DNA from: Fibrella arboris
Lineage (GTDB): Bacteria; Bacteroidota; Bacteroidia; Cytophagales; Spirosomataceae
Reading direction: 5' to 3'
Assembly: GCF_041321095.1 (NCBI RefSeq)
Contig: NZ_JBGGWE010000003.1
Coordinates: forward strand, 248,001 to 312,000
DNA: 64,000 bases
Shown here: in pieces, positions 33,329 to 44,100 of the stretch
How the letters are laid out: each line of letters starts with the position of its first letter
Numbering within the stretch: position 1 is the first letter of the stretch
Position numbers and translations under genes: made by a program
Notes under the pieces: generated by a model
What the model was told of the DNA's origin: nothing
Database searches by the model: none
Seen by the model: only the letters and a program-made list of their open reading frames with translations

Positions 33329-34435
33329 TTAAGCAGGCGTCAGGGCCTTCTTTTGGTCGTCGATCGCCTTCAACAGCTTGTCGTAGGGTTTATTGAACTT
33401 GTCGATGCCCTCGTCTTCCAACTGCTGCATTAAGGCAGCCAGGTCAATTCCTGCCGCCTGTACCTGATCGAGTACCTGCTGCGCCTGTTCCGGGTTTTCT
33501 TCCAGCCGGGCGGCAGCCTGTCCGTGATCGCGGAAGGCATCGAGCGTTTCCATCGGCACCGTATCAACGGTTTTGGGGCCTATAAGCGCCTCTACGTACT
33601 TCACATCAGAGAACGACGGGTCTTTGCTGCCCGTGCTGGCCCACAGCAGCCGCTGAGGCGTTGCCCCTTTGTCGGCCAGCGCCTTGAACCGGTCTGACTC
33701 GAACAGGCGTTTGTAGATCTGATAGGCCTGCTTCGCCGACGCAATCGCCACTTCGCCTTTCAGCTTGCTGAGTCCTTTTTCAACCAGAAGTGGATCAATC
33801 AGCGTGTCGATCCGGCTCAGGAAGAAGCTGGCTACCGACGCGATCTGATCAATAGGCTGGCCGGCGTCGGCGCGTGCTTCCAGACCAGCAATGTAGGCTT
33901 CCGCAACAGCTTCGTAGCGATCAAGGCTAAAGAGTAAGGTCACGTTGATGTTGATCCCTTCGCTGATCGCCTGCTGAATAGCGGCCAGTCCCGGTTGTGT
34001 ACCCGGAATCTTGATCATCACGTTAGGGCGGTCTACCGCCTTCCAGAGGGCACGTGCCTGCTCAATGGTGCCAGCCGTCTCGAGTGCCAGATGGGGCGAT
34101 ACTTCCAGGCTGACGAACCCGTCGGCACCGCTTACTTTATCGTCGTAAACGGGTTTGAACAGATCGGCCGCCTGCTGGATATCTGTCACGGCTACGCCAT
34201 AGAAAATAGCCTCGTTGGATTTACCCTCCTGCGCCAGTTGCTTGATATCCTCGTCATAATCCTGGCTGCTGCTGATCGCTTTTTCGAAAATGGCGGGGTT
34301 CGAGGTGATGCCCCGAACACCGTCTTCATCGATAAGCTTTTGCAGACCGCCACTCTTCATAATCTGACGGTCAATAAAGTCGAGCCAGATGCTTTGGCCT
34401 AGTTCATGAATCTGTTTAACCCGGTTGGTGCCCAT
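33329..34435 (-). CDS. tal: Transaldolase
   Basis: A 368-residue class I transaldolase of the longer (TAL/Tal-Pgi-like) type, moving a dihydroxyacetone unit between sugar phosphates in the pentose phosphate pathway. Family stretches are GQSIWLDFIDR, VRGITSNPAIFEKAI, VSLEVSPHLA, VMIKIPGTQPGLAAI with the Schiff-base Lys, NINVTLLFSLDRYEAVAEAY and LWASTGSKDPSFSD. It appears to be its own unit, ending at the 27-bp hairpin. Confidence 0.94.
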   Translation of the reverse strand: MGTNRVKQIHELGQSIWLDFIDRQIMKSGGLQKLIDEDGVRGITSNPAIFEKAISSSQDYDEDIKQLAQEGKSNEAIFYGVAVTDIQQAADLFKPVYDDKVSGADGFVSLEVSPHLALETAGTIEQARALWKAVDRPNVMIKIPGTQPGLAAIQQAISEGININVTLLFSLDRYEAVAEAYIAGLEARADAGQPIDQIASVASFFLSRIDTLIDPLLVEKGLSKLKGEVAIASAKQAYQIYKRLFESDRFKALADKGATPQRLLWASTGSKDPSFSDVKYVEALIGPKTVDTVPMETLDAFRDHGQAAARLEENPEQAQQVLDQVQAAGIDLAALMQQLEDEGIDKFNKPYDKLLKAIDDQKKALTPA

Positions 34436-34529
34436 GGTGCATGTCGTTGGTTTATGATCGAGTTGGTTTACTATATCATAAAGCGCTCAGGAGCGGGTTT
34501 GTTTGGAATACCGGTTAGTATCAGCACAC

Positions 34530-34563
34530 AAAAGCCGCATGCTAGTACTACCATGCGGCTTTT
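34530..34563 (-). terminator. Rho-independent terminator after the OmpA/PD40 gene
   Basis: A 12-bp perfect stem (34530-34541 with 34552-34563, 10-base loop) flanked by A-runs on the left and T-runs on the right. On the - strand it follows the OmpA-family stop at 34596 by about 30 bases and ends in TTTT. It closes the adhesin/PorP/OmpA transcript. Confidence 0.8.
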
Positions 34564-34595
34564 ATTAGCAACGTACCTGAATCCAGGGCAATTCG

Positions 34596-37025
34596 TTACT
34601 CGATCTTCAGGATCTTGATCTCGGTACGCCGGTTAAGCTGGTGCTCTTCTTCAGAGCAGCCAATACCATCAGCACACTTGTTCAGCAGCTCTGACTCGCC
34701 GTAACCAGTAGCCTCCATTCTCGATTTGGCAATGCCTTTCGTGGCCATGTAGGCAACCGCCGCTTTGGCCCGGTTGGTCGAGAGTGTTTTGTTGTACGTA
34801 GTTGTTGCCCGGCTATCCGTATGCGACCGCATCTCGATGCGCATGCCCGGATACCGGTTCAGCATATACACCACCCGATCCAGTTCTTTGGCGGCATCGG
34901 GCCGGATTTTCGATTTGCCAAGGTCATACAGAATATTGTCGATGCGCAGAATATCGCCCTCGCTCAACATAGTCAGGTTCGGTGTGCCCGTTCCATCTGC
35001 GGCGATGATGACACCCAGGCAGGCCATGTTTTTATGCGTTGCCTCCAGCTTGTATTCGCAGCCCAGAACGGTTGTAAACGAGTATAGGCCATTGCCATCA
35101 GATACCATTTGCTGCGACCCGCCATTGCACTGATCCTCCAGCGAGATCTTTACGCCGGAAACGGGCGCGTTGTCTTTTTGCGTCAATACGCGTCCCTGCT
35201 GCTTAACCACAGTGCCAATTGGTGCTTCGGCAGTTGTGACCAGTTTCACGGGTTCAGCGGGCAGTAGCGTAGGGTGGCTCAGCGCCACTTCGAGTCGCGA
35301 CGGCTGATCATCCTGCATATTGTGCGTGGCGAAGCCTACTTTCGTCTCAATGTATCCGTCGTGCGTGGCCGTTAGCGTTAGCTCACTTTCTGCATCGACA
35401 CAAATCTTGATATCGCCGTTGGCGTCGGTCTGTAATTCTTTCCGGTCGTTACCAGGCTCACCACCCTGCAACACCACTTTCGTGTTGGCCAGCGGATTTT
35501 TGGTCACCTCATCGAAAATATTGACCGTTAATTGCCGGCAGGGATACAGCGAACCTTCCCGTGAGAACCGGTAAATGTCATCATCGGCTCCGCCATTCTT
35601 CCGGTTGCTGCTGAAGTAGCCTGATTTCCGATCGGCATCGGTCACAATACCAAAGTCGTCTTTAGCCGAGTTGAGTGGTTCGCCCAGATTCCGAACGTTT
35701 TTGGCGGTCTTCCCATCCAGCCCTAATTCGGCGAAAAACATATCGAGATCGCCCAGGCCAGGCAGCCCGTCTGACGAAAAGTACAGATTCCCTTTCTCAT
35801 CGACGTAGGGGAACAGTTCATTCCCTTTCGAGTTGACGTCCGCGCCGAGGTTGATAGGGGCCGACCAGCGTGTGCCTTCCCACTTCGACACGTAAATATC
35901 GGTACCGCCCAGGCCACCGGGCATATCTGAGGCGAAGTAGAGCAGCTGGTTGTCGCGGCTCAACGAAGGGTGCCCGGTCGAATACTCATCGCTGTTAAAG
36001 GGCATCTCTTCAATATCGCCCCATACACCATTGACCTGCTTGGCCGTGTAAAGCTTTAGTTTGTTGACGCCATCTTTACTCGTTGCCGACTGGCCGTTGT
36101 TGTAGTTATTCCGGGTAAAAATCACCCGTGACCCATCGTTACTGAATGTAGCGGGCCCTTCATGGTATTTACTGTTCAACGACTGGCTGAACTGATCTGA
36201 TTCAGATACAGGCACCATGCCATAGCCTTCCCCGGCGGCCACCTGGCTGCCTCCGTATACGCCAACGGTACGGCTATCATTGGAGGTGCTGGCCGTAAAA
36301 TCGTCGCGCCCGAGTGGCCGGTACGATTGCATACGTACCTGGCGGCGGCTGGCCTGACCGCCCCCCAGACTGGCGGCCTTTGTCCCTTTCACCGAACTTA
36401 ATTCAGGTACGTAGTGCAGATCCAGAAACGGCGTGTTATCCCAGTTAAACACGCGGCGAATACCATTGTCGGCCTTCGACGACGTAACAAAGACCAGCCC
36501 ACCCCGATACAGCATCGGGCTGAATTCAGCATCACGTGTGTTCAGGTCCAGGAAATCGACTTTGTAGCTCCCCGCATTGCTGGTGAGGGCGCTCACATCG
36601 CGGTATAACTTAGAGAAGCGGGGACCACGGCTATCCGTCGATTGCATGCTCCCGTAGGCTTCGTAGGCTTCCTGGGCTTCTTTATATTTCCCGTTGCTGG
36701 CCAGAGCCTGCGCAAAATGAAGGTAAGCATCGTTAAAATCGGCGGGTAGTTGGCCTTCGCCAATAAGCGCCCGATACACTCGTTCTGCATTGTGTGTATC
36801 GCGCAGTTGACGGTAACAATAGCCCAGTTTGGCCCGAGCCTGGCGTACCTCGGCTTCGGTTGGGAGCTGCGCTTCTGCAATGGCTTTTTCATAAAGCTCT
36901 GCCGCCTGAGCATAAGCCAGTTGAGCAAATTGCTGGTCGGCGCGCTTGACCGTATTCTGAGCCGACGCCAGGTGGCCGATCAGGAGAAGAAGCCAGCAAA
37001 TGGCGAGGGGCAAACGTGATTTCAT
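34596..37025 (-). CDS. OmpA family protein with TPR and PD40 repeats
   Basis: An 809-residue envelope protein from 37025 (MKSRLPLAICWLLLLIGHLA, signal peptide). Order: TPR helices (about 25-150), PD40/WD40-like beta-propeller blades (GPATFSNDGSRVIFTRN, GHPSLSRDNQLLYFASDMPG, about 190-490), carboxypeptidase-regulatory-like segment (NPLANTKVVLQGG), a second such segment near 620, and a C-terminal OmpA peptidoglycan-binding domain (ILYDLGKSKIRPDAAKELDR ... HTDSRATTTYNKTLSTNRA). This layout is shared with PorE-like and SprD-neighbour proteins of type IX/gliding loci, which link outer-membrane complexes to peptidoglycan. It lies 95 bases after PorP/SprF in the adhesin operon. Confidence 0.9.
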   Translation of the reverse strand: MKSRLPLAICWLLLLIGHLASAQNTVKRADQQFAQLAYAQAAELYEKAIAEAQLPTEAEVRQARAKLGYCYRQLRDTHNAERVYRALIGEGQLPADFNDAYLHFAQALASNGKYKEAQEAYEAYGSMQSTDSRGPRFSKLYRDVSALTSNAGSYKVDFLDLNTRDAEFSPMLYRGGLVFVTSSKADNGIRRVFNWDNTPFLDLHYVPELSSVKGTKAASLGGGQASRRQVRMQSYRPLGRDDFTASTSNDSRTVGVYGGSQVAAGEGYGMVPVSESDQFSQSLNSKYHEGPATFSNDGSRVIFTRNNYNNGQSATSKDGVNKLKLYTAKQVNGVWGDIEEMPFNSDEYSTGHPSLSRDNQLLYFASDMPGGLGGTDIYVSKWEGTRWSAPINLGADVNSKGNELFPYVDEKGNLYFSSDGLPGLGDLDMFFAELGLDGKTAKNVRNLGEPLNSAKDDFGIVTDADRKSGYFSSNRKNGGADDDIYRFSREGSLYPCRQLTVNIFDEVTKNPLANTKVVLQGGEPGNDRKELQTDANGDIKICVDAESELTLTATHDGYIETKVGFATHNMQDDQPSRLEVALSHPTLLPAEPVKLVTTAEAPIGTVVKQQGRVLTQKDNAPVSGVKISLEDQCNGGSQQMVSDGNGLYSFTTVLGCEYKLEATHKNMACLGVIIAADGTGTPNLTMLSEGDILRIDNILYDLGKSKIRPDAAKELDRVVYMLNRYPGMRIEMRSHTDSRATTTYNKTLSTNRAKAAVAYMATKGIAKSRMEATGYGESELLNKCADGIGCSEEEHQLNRRTEIKILKIE

Positions 37026-37061
37026 ACGTGAAGCTGTATGAGAATGGGTTAGAAATAAGAA

Positions 37062-37093
37062 AGGGTACACCCTCGATTATGAGCATGTACCCT
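37062..37093 (-). promoter_or_regulatory. Intercistronic hairpin between PorP/SprF and OmpA genes
   Basis: An 8-bp perfect stem (37062-37069 with 37086-37093) with a 16-base loop, followed on the - strand by TTTCTTATTTC. It could be a leaky terminator lowering OmpA-protein output relative to PorP, or a processing site. Confidence 0.45.
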
Positions 37094-37120
37094 CTGAATA
37101 GCAAATACTTTGCCGAATTC

Positions 37121-38101
37121 TTAAAAATAGCGCGGCGTCAGAATTTTGTTCCGGTTAAAGCCCAGTTCATAGCGAATCATGATCTCGTGCGAATTAGGCG
37201 AGAACTTACCCAGGCTGTTCAGGGTGCGGTCATACGCATACCCTAACCGGAACTGATCACTCAGTTGCAGTTCGAGCATCCCTACGAGGGCATCATTGGT
37301 CTGGTCAGTAAAGGTGTAGAACTGGTTGCGCCGGTAGGATGTACCGATAGCCACCCGATCATTGATCCACAGGTTCACGTTTCCGTCAAAGCCGAGTGGG
37401 GCGTCTTCCGAGTATTTGACCAGCATCGATGGCTTCAGCTTCAGTGCCGGGCTCAATCCGATCACAAACCCAGCCATGGCGTAGGCCTGCCGTGCCTGCC
37501 GGGAACGAATACCCGGCGCATTGAAATCGCTCAGGTTATTGCGCAACAGCCGGGGCACTGACACGCCCAGATACGACCGGTCGTTGCTGACGTAGATACC
37601 CGTACCAAAGTTGGGGAGCATCTTGTTGATATCGGTGGCAAAAGCAGGGTCGTTTGGTCCAAGTTGCCCTGGCGACGTTACCACTTCCGTCAGCCGGTTG
37701 CTGTAGGCAGATACGCCACCAGTCAGCCCCAGCGAGAGGGTTGATCGCTGACCTACCCGGAAGCGGAAGGCGTAAGAAGCATAGGCCCCCGTTTCCGTCT
37801 GCTTACCAATACGGTCGTTGTAGAGTTGAAGCCCTACGCCAACGCGCTCGCGGTTCAGGGGCATGTCGGCGGTGAAGGTGGCCGTTTGCGGGGCACCCTC
37901 CAGGCCGATCCACTGTGCCCGGTAGAGGGCTGTCATGCTCAGCACATCGCGGCTACCGGCATAAGCCGGGTTCAGCGCCATCATGTTGAACATGTACTGC
38001 GAGAACATCTTGTCCTGCTGCGCCTGGACCCGGCTGCTGCCAACCCCGATGGTGAGGAGCAGCACAGCCGCCCAAAGTTTGAAAGCGTGTTTGTTACACA
38101 T
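37121..38101 (-). CDS. PorP/SprF family membrane protein, adhesin partner
   Basis: A 326-residue beta-barrel protein. Signal peptide (KLWAAVLLLTIGVGSSRVQAQ), then DKMFSQYMFNMMALNPAYAGSRD, the PorP/SprF hallmark, and a terminal Phe (ILTPRYF). In Flavobacterium, SprF is needed to place the giant adhesin SprB on the cell surface and is encoded just downstream of it; here the gene lies 62 bases downstream of the 4588-residue protein, the same order. It probably dedicates the type IX system to that cargo. Confidence 0.93.
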   Translation of the reverse strand: MCNKHAFKLWAAVLLLTIGVGSSRVQAQQDKMFSQYMFNMMALNPAYAGSRDVLSMTALYRAQWIGLEGAPQTATFTADMPLNRERVGVGLQLYNDRIGKQTETGAYASYAFRFRVGQRSTLSLGLTGGVSAYSNRLTEVVTSPGQLGPNDPAFATDINKMLPNFGTGIYVSNDRSYLGVSVPRLLRNNLSDFNAPGIRSRQARQAYAMAGFVIGLSPALKLKPSMLVKYSEDAPLGFDGNVNLWINDRVAIGTSYRRNQFYTFTDQTNDALVGMLELQLSDQFRLGYAYDRTLNSLGKFSPNSHEIMIRYELGFNRNKILTPRYF

Positions 38102-38127
38102 ATCAGGTAGACTGCTTTGGAATGTTC

Positions 38128-38156
38128 GGGTCGGGCGGTTGCTAACCGCCCGACCC
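38128..38156 (-). terminator. 13-bp hairpin after the giant adhesin gene
   Basis: Perfect stem 38128-38140 with 38144-38156 and a 3-base loop, starting 7 bases past the adhesin stop. No U-tract follows, so it may protect the 3' end of the very long message or weaken read-through to PorP/SprF rather than stop it. Confidence 0.55.
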
Positions 38157-38162
38157 TACTTA

Positions 38163-41100
38163 TTACCGGTTAATCGTCATGTATCGTACGAATTCGCGAC
38201 CATCACTCAGTTTCACGACGTAGAAGTAAGTACCGTCTGGCAGACCGTTGCTGGTGTTACCCACCTGCGTTCCTGTATTCGGCTTACCATCCCAGTCGTT
38301 CTTGTAGTCTTCGCTGTAGTAGACGCGGTGGCCCCAACGGTTGAAGATTTCGAGACTAACTGTTGTACCCTGCGCTCCCGTGATGACAAATGTATCATTG
38401 ATACCGTCTCCGTTTGGCGAGAAACCTTCAGGAATGAACACTGTTTGCAGACTCAGCGGCAGGTTCAGCGGCGTGGCTTCGCTTTCGTTCAGATCGGTCG
38501 GGTTGTTATTACCGTTCAGATCCGGGTTCATGCCGTTGGTCGACACATCGCGAAGTGTTTCCAGACCCGCTTTCGCTACGGCGTACACCGTATTGAAGAA
38601 CGTACCTGTTTGTCCGTTGGTCACTACATTGATCCGTACAAGCAGGGTATCTGTGGTTCCTACTGCCAGGCGGCTCGTTGAATCGCCTGTTACCAGCACT
38701 GGGTCAGTTCCTCCGTTAAAGCCCGGATTCACCTTCAGCTTACTACCTGATGATGCAATTGGTGTGCCAAGAATACTGAAGCTGGCGCCAACCTGCTGGT
38801 TAAACACTTTCGAGAGACTATCCGAGAGTGTCACGTTGCTAAGCGCTACCGTTCCGTAGTTCTTCACCGTAACCCGATACGTAACATTGTAGCTACCGTT
38901 AGCCTGGCGGGCCGTGTCCCGAACCATCATGGCTACCCCAATGTGCGAGGCACCTGGCAGGCTGTTGAGCACCACCCGTGTTCCGTCATTGTTGTTGCGT
39001 GGATCCAGATCGTTGTCAGGGTCTACGTTCGAACCGGCGTTCGATGTATCAGCTACAGCTACTGAACCACCTTTTGCCGAACCAAGGGCAATGTTGGTGA
39101 AGCTCAGCGAAGTAGCCTGCGACACGTCAACCCGGGCAATCAGCTGAATGTAGCGGATCGTCTTGGCTGGCAGTGTGCTGGCAGTCGTATCGAGCATGTT
39201 GGTCAACAACCCTACACCCGTATAGCCTGCATTCACTTTCAGACCGGCATCGGCTGTTAACGTGACACTGGTTACCTGCGCGCCCTTGCCGAAGGTCTTC
39301 GACAGGTCGTCAACTACCTGAACCTGCTTCAGATCAACTGAACCAAGGTTGCATACCTTAATCGTGTAAGGAACATGCCAAACCGTATTCGAGATGCGTA
39401 CCGGCGTACCTACCGCTTTCGCTACACCCAACAACGCAGCGGGCAGATCGAAGCGAACGGCCGTTTTGCTGTCATCGTCTGGAACGATGGCTGAACCGGC
39501 ATTCGATTTATCGGCTACTGTCAGCGTGGTATTCTCTGGCTTGGCCGAAGCATACACCTGGCTGAAGAATGGACCGGCGGCACCGTTTGGCTTCACGTTT
39601 ACCGTGTAGCTGATGGTGTCCTCCTTACCAGCAGCCAGGCGGCTCAGGTAGCTGCTCAGGTAGTAGGGCGCATCGTTGCCGTTGAAGTCTGAGCTAACCA
39701 CCAGTTCACTACCTGGGTTCACCGTCAGACCACCTACGATCGAGTAGACTGCCGGGCTGGTATAGGCCCTGGCAATCGTATCGAGCAGGCTTACATTCGT
39801 CAGCGCCGTGCTGCCGTAGTTTTTCACGTACACCTTATAGGTCACGTTATAGCTATCGTCAGCCTGTTTCACTACAGATGCAACCGCCATGGCTACACCG
39901 AGTTGTTTGGCCTGTGGCTTCGGCGTGGCCGGAATCGTGATGAGCGTAGCACCGCTGTCATTGGTTGGATCACCGTCCTTATCCAGGTCAGCGTCATTTC
40001 CTTCCACCGAGCTATCGCTGACCAGCGAGGTCGAATTCAGCGCTGTAGCCGTCGCCAGGTTGGCATACGTCCGGGCTACTGAATCGGCCTTGTTGATCCG
40101 TACCGTTGCACTCAGGATGAAGGTCGACGTCTGACCGGCAACCAGCGTGCTGCTGGTAGCCAGCATCTGTACGTTTGCTCCTTTGCCCGTGTAGGCAGGG
40201 TTTATCGTCAGCTTGCTGGTTCCATCGGTAGAGGCCAGTTGAGCACTCAGCACCTTGCCTGTTCCGAAGACTGCTTCCAGATCATCCGTCACACTCACCT
40301 GCGTGAGGTTTTCGTCACCGTAGTTCGTTACAGCAAACCGGTACTCAACAGCCAGCGTGCTATCGTTGGTGAAGGTTGGCGTACCGATCACCTCCTTAGC
40401 CAGACCGATCAGACCCGCTTTGAATGGTGAGTTGTCTGTCACTGTCACACTCGATGTGTTGTTGCTTGACGACGGATCCGCTACATCGCTGTAGGTGATG
40501 CTAGCCGTGTTCACTACACTACCCTTCTTCGTGAGGCGGGCGGTGAAAACAACCGAGTCAGTGGCGCCAACAGCCAGGCTGTCGAACCGCTTCATGATAG
40601 CGCCGTTGCTTACCGAGTACGACACTGGTGTGTTAGCAATAGCCAGGTTCAGGCCTACTGGCAGCACATCGCGGATGTCTACGTTGTAGGCTTTGCTTGG
40701 CCCATTGTTCGTCACTTTCAGTGTGTAGGTGATTACCTCCCCTACTTTCGCCGACGTGTTGCTGACCAGTTTAGCCATCGACAGATCAGCCGATTTACCG
40801 TTATCCGTTGCGCAGTTGATGACTTTTACAACTACCTGGGCTGGCAGGCTCAGACACTGGCTGGCCGTACGTTCGAAGATGTAGTACGTGCCATCACCAG
40901 CTGCACCGGGGTTCATTACCAGCGCAGACGCTGGCGACTCACCCATCCGGTACTCATAGGTGCTACCGGCCGTCGTGTTGCCGCCTAGTGCCGTACTCAG
41001 GCTCACCGTAGTGGCTGGGCAGGCATTACGCAGGTTCGCGACAAGCGGTGCCGCCACTGGAGCAGCCACGTTGATGGCCACGCTGGCTGATGGTACCGAG

Positions 41101-44100
41101 CTACAGCCATTCTGATCGAAGACCTGAACGCTGTAGTTGCCACCCTGCTTCACCGTGATAGTCTGCGATGTGGCTTTGTTCGACCACAGGTACGTGAATC
41201 CGGCTGGTGCCTGGAGCGTCACGGAGTCACCATAGCAAAGCTGAGTGGCGCCAATCACCGACACCGTCGGTTGCTCTTTCGGCCCATTGAGGGTCAGTAC
41301 CAGGGCATCGCTCTTGGTGCCACAGGCAGCGTTACTGGTCTTCACGGAGAAAGTCAGTGTGACCTGGCCGGCCTGTACATCCGTCGCCGACGGAGTGTAC
41401 AGAGCCTGGCCGCTAAAGGCGTTATCGAACGTACCTGTACCACTGGTTGCCCATTGGAGAGTCAGGTTATTTCCGGTAGCCTTACCGTCTAATTTATACG
41501 TCTTCGCCGCACATACGGCAGCATCTGCACCGGCATCAACCGTTACAGGGTTATCGCCACATGGGATCACATTGCCACAGCTGGTAATGTTCACCTGAAT
41601 TGGTGCAGGCAGGCTGTAGCAACCACCGGTCGTTTTCTCAACTACGTAGTACGTACCTGATACGGTCACGTTGGTGTTGGTCAGTTTAGACGCTGGCTCC
41701 AGTGTGCTGCTTGAGTAGTACTCGAGCACACCACCCGTTGTCTGTACCGGACCGACTGCACTGGCCAGGTTCACGGCCAGGATTGGGCAGGTATTCGTCA
41801 GATCCGTTGTCTTCGGCTGTGGCACTTTTGGCAACACAGTGATGACGATGGCGTTCGACACCTTGCTCTTGCAGTTGTTCGATGTGCAGCACTGGGCCGT
41901 GTAGGTTGCCGTAATGGCAGGGTTCACGGTGATGCTGCTACCCACCTGGTTGTTGCTCCAGATCGCGAAGGCACCGGCAGGGCAGCCGCTGGCTGTCAGC
42001 GTAATCGGCGAGCCGAAGCAGGTCGTCACGTTGCTGGTTGAGCCATTGACTTTCACCACTGGCGTACCTGGCTGACCTACTGTCAGTTTGCAGGCTGGCG
42101 ACCAGTCGCTCTGGCAAGAACCGATCACACACTTCACCGCGTACGTCGTGCTTTCGCCCGGCGTCACAATGATGCTTGCCGTTGTTTCGCCAGTGCTCCA
42201 CAGGTAGCTGCCGTTCTCACAACCCTGCGCCGTCAGTGTGGCCGGATCACCCGCGCATACTGTTGGCTTGTCGCAACCGATCGTTGGCACTTTCGGCTGA
42301 ACCAGGTAATGATCCACCATTTGTGATGGGGCGCTTGTGCAACCATCTACGGTGCATACTGCGCTGAACCAGTTGTCGTGCAGGACGGTGAAGGTAAAGA
42401 CATTACCCTGCGCGCCGCCTGCCCACGTTACGGTCCCATTCTCGCAGCCTACCGCCGTCAGCGAGACAACCTCACCGTAGCAACGGTTTATGTTGCCTAC
42501 ACCCAGGATGGTTGGCGCAGGTACGTATTTAACTTTCGTACGGGCACCCGTCACATCGAGATCAGCGCAGATCTGGTTCGCCTGAATCCGGGTCATTACA
42601 TCCGCTGCCGTTGTGGTCCCCAACACGACCGTCGACAGGTCGAGCGTAGTTGGGTTGTACACTAAGGTGTGGATCGTGTAGATACCGGCTTCAGTGGCAG
42701 GAACCGTGAACGATGGCGAATTGCTTGTCTGCTGAATCACGAGGCCAGTGCCTTTCGTCAGTACGTAGCGTACCGAGAAACCTGCTGGTACCACACGACC
42801 GCCGTTGTCGGTTGCCGATAGGGTTACCGTTGTCATCGTCGACGCGCATACATCGCTCACCACTGATACCAGCGTTCCGGCTTTAGCCAGGCAATTCGCT
42901 GGACCTTTCTTACGGACGGTAATCGTGATCGATGGGTCGCTGGTGCAGCTACGGAACCGGCAGGTAGCCGTGTAGTAGCTGATAGCCGCCGATGGGCGTA
43001 CCACAATCGAATTACCGGTCTCGTTCGTGTTCCAGGTCACAACACCCGGGCAGTTCGTCACGCTCAGCGTCACGCTCTCCCCTTCACTGATCAACGTGCT
43101 GCTCGCCGTCACATCTGGCTCTGGCACTGGGATCACCGTGATCGTGTAGAGCGATGAGGGTGCGCTTAAGCAGTTCTGATCAGAGCATTTCACCGAGTAG
43201 CTGGTGGTCTTGGTTGGGAATACGGTAATTGCCGATTTACCATTGTCAGCCGCTCCCGTGCTCCAGATCGGTGTACCCGAGCAGTTCTGAACTGTCAGAT
43301 CAACCGATTCGCCAGGGCAAATCACCGACGTGCTGCAAATCACCGTTGGCGCTGGTGGCGTCGTTACGTTGATCGTGATGACACGTGACTGTGGGCTTCC
43401 ACAGGTGGTGGCCTGCTTGCAGCTTGCCGAGTAAGTATTGGCGTTGGCCGTTGGGGTCACGACGATTGACGACCCGGTCATCCCGTTCGACCAGATCACC
43501 TGTCCGTTGGTGCAGTTACCGGCTGTCAGCGTTACACTACCACCATTGCAGACCGAGTTAGCCGAAGCTGTAACGGTTGGGGCGGTACCGGCTGTTTTCA
43601 CGATCACCTTCACCGTATTCGATGGCGCACTTTCGCAGTTATCGGTTACGCAGGTAGCTGTGTAGTCAGTATTGATCGTTGGTACAACCACTACTGAGTT
43701 ACCAGTCAGATTACCTGGGGCCCATTTAACGGTTCCATTGGCACAACCTTCAGCAACAGTCAGCGTCACCGACTCACCAGAGCAGATGGCTGTATTCGGG
43801 ATGGCCCGAATCGTTGGTGCCGATGGCTTGCCTACCTGAATCGTTACCGACTTAGAGGGGTTGCTCAGGCACTCGCGCACTTTACAATAAGCGTAGAAGC
43901 CCTCTGTAGAAGTCACCGTCACCGAGATGACGTTACCGACCATGTTATTGCTCCAGGTAACCTTACCATCGCAACCAGCCGCTGTCAGCGTAACCACTGA
44001 ACCTGTGCAGACCGACGTAGCCGAAGCCGTTACCGTTGGCACCGCCGCTGGTGTGACCTTAATGGTGTAGTCGTCTGAACGTGGGCTTAGGCAGGTGCCG